Shown here in pieces: positions 5,719 through 6,412 of a stretch of DNA of 6,412 nt. The DNA lies in the NCBI GenBank assembly GCA_015065205.1, contig SVQS01000112.1, forward strand, positions 1 through 6,412, given 5' to 3'. Numbering within the stretch: position 1 is the stretch's first letter; each line of letters starts with the position of its first letter. The notes under the pieces are model-generated. The model saw only the letters and a list, made by a program, of their open reading frames with translations, was not told the DNA's origin and did not search any database. The translations under genes and the position numbers were made by a program. This DNA is from Oscillospiraceae bacterium (GTDB taxonomy: Bacteria; Bacillota; Clostridia; Oscillospirales; CAG-272).

Positions 5719-6412
5719 TTACTCTTTCATTCTAACGGGCAGGAGCATAAAGAGGTCTGTGCAATCCTCATCTGCTTCTGTGGGCTCGATATTGATGCTG
5801 GTCAGTGCCGAGGTCATCGAAATGCGAATATTTTCGGCGTCGCTTGCGCGAAGACTATCCAAAAGGAAGCGGTTGTTGAATGCAATGACGATGCGCTCTC
5901 CCTCTTGCTCAATGTCGATCTCGTCATAGGTGCTACCAAGTGTGGAAAGAGCAAAGATCATCAAAACACCGCCATCGAACGCAAGCTTTACGTGCGAACG
6001 GACACTTCCTGCAATCTTTTCTTCGGTAATGAGTGCAGCTCTTTCAAGTGCGGCAATCATTTTCTCGCGGTTGACCACAGCAAAATTGCGGTGTGTTTTG
6101 AGAATGATGCGGTCGTAATCGATGTACTGACCTTCGATAAGACGGGAGAAGAATACCATATCGCCAATGTTGAACACGATGTTCTTGCGGCTCATATAAA
6201 TGCGAACGTCCTCACGCTCGTCATCCTTGAGCAGCTTGTAAAGCTCGTTTACGGTCTTTGTGGGAATAATAAAGGAAAATTTGAGTTCTGAACCGTCCTC
6301 GTTCTTGTTTTCAATCTCTGCCTTGGTAGCGCATCTTGCCAGCTTGTAGCTATCGCAGGATACCATCAAGAGCTCATCGTTGCTGACCTTAAAATAACAG
6401 CCGTTGAGCACG
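5719..6412 (-). CDS. dnaN: DNA polymerase III beta sliding clamp, N-terminal part outside the window
   Basis: Ring-shaped processivity clamp of the replicase and docking platform for DnaE/PolC, MutS, MutL and others. The window holds the C-terminal 230 residues, beginning in the central domain at VLNGCYFKVSNDELLMVS; a full clamp is about 365-375 residues, so roughly 140 are missing upstream. Recognisable landmarks are SCDSYKLAR (residues 18-26 of the fragment), SRLIEGQYIDYDRII at about 89-103 (the family usually has Pro where Ile97 stands), VVNREKMIAALERA at about 111-124, FNNRFLLD in the third domain, and the terminal LLPVR, which matches the conserved clamp C-terminus. The frame stops at TAA (5721-5719). 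The GTG at 6411 is an internal codon, not the start. dnaA would normally be next upstream. recF follows after 8 bp, so the two are very likely one transcript. Confidence 0.95.
   Translation of the reverse strand, partial: VLNGCYFKVSNDELLMVSCDSYKLARCATKAEIENKNEDGSELKFSFIIPTKTVNELYKLLKDDEREDVRIYMSRKNIVFNIGDMVFFSRLIEGQYIDYDRIILKTHRNFAVVNREKMIAALERAALITEEKIAGSVRSHVKLAFDGGVLMIFALSTLGSTYDEIDIEQEGERIVIAFNNRFLLDSLRASDAENIRISMTSALTSINIEPTEADEDCTDLFMLLPVRMKE

Overview
The window looks like part of a chromosome from a Clostridia-type Firmicute, probably a gut-associated lineage. The basis is the gene order dnaN-recF-remB-gyrB, the RemB-type DUF370 protein between recF and gyrB, strong purine-rich Shine-Dalgarno sites, a GyrB of about 650 residues without the large insertion seen in gamma-proteobacteria, and GC-rich palindromic intergenic repeats of a style I associate with gut Clostridia. 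The genus cannot be named from this stretch.

Every gene I can support is on the minus strand, so the biological order runs from high to low coordinates. It is: dnaN (3' part, 6412-5719), recF (5710-4610), a small AT-rich three-helix membrane ORF of unknown function (4596-4267), a palindromic repeat element B (4258-4080), remB (4016-3765), a second copy A (3752-3570), gyrB (3471-1528), mreC (1484-642), a minimal relic of the same repeat family (600-576), and mreD (533-1, running off the window). mreD and mreC both use GTG starts.

The first half is the replication-initiation neighbourhood: sliding clamp, RecF repair ATPase, a DNA-binding regulator of the RemA/RemB family, and gyrase subunit B. 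The second half is cell-shape machinery: MreC and MreD, which link the MreB cytoskeleton to peptidoglycan synthesis. Joining gyrB directly to mreCD, with no gyrA after gyrB, no mreB before mreC and no S4-domain yaaA gene between dnaN and recF, is an unusual arrangement.

The least ordinary material is in the junctions. Two copies of a composite palindromic element of about 180 bp bracket remB. They are about 95% identical over a 111-bp core but carry different right-hand hairpin modules. A third site between mreC and mreD keeps only the outermost hairpin. The AT-rich membrane ORF lies beside copy B and has no visible Shine-Dalgarno site. A small inverted repeat after gyrB could mask the mreC ribosome-binding site and couple mreC translation to gyrB. 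I see no RNA genes, CRISPR arrays or complete transposons. The core genes themselves are conventional, and I do not see a convincing new multi-gene system.
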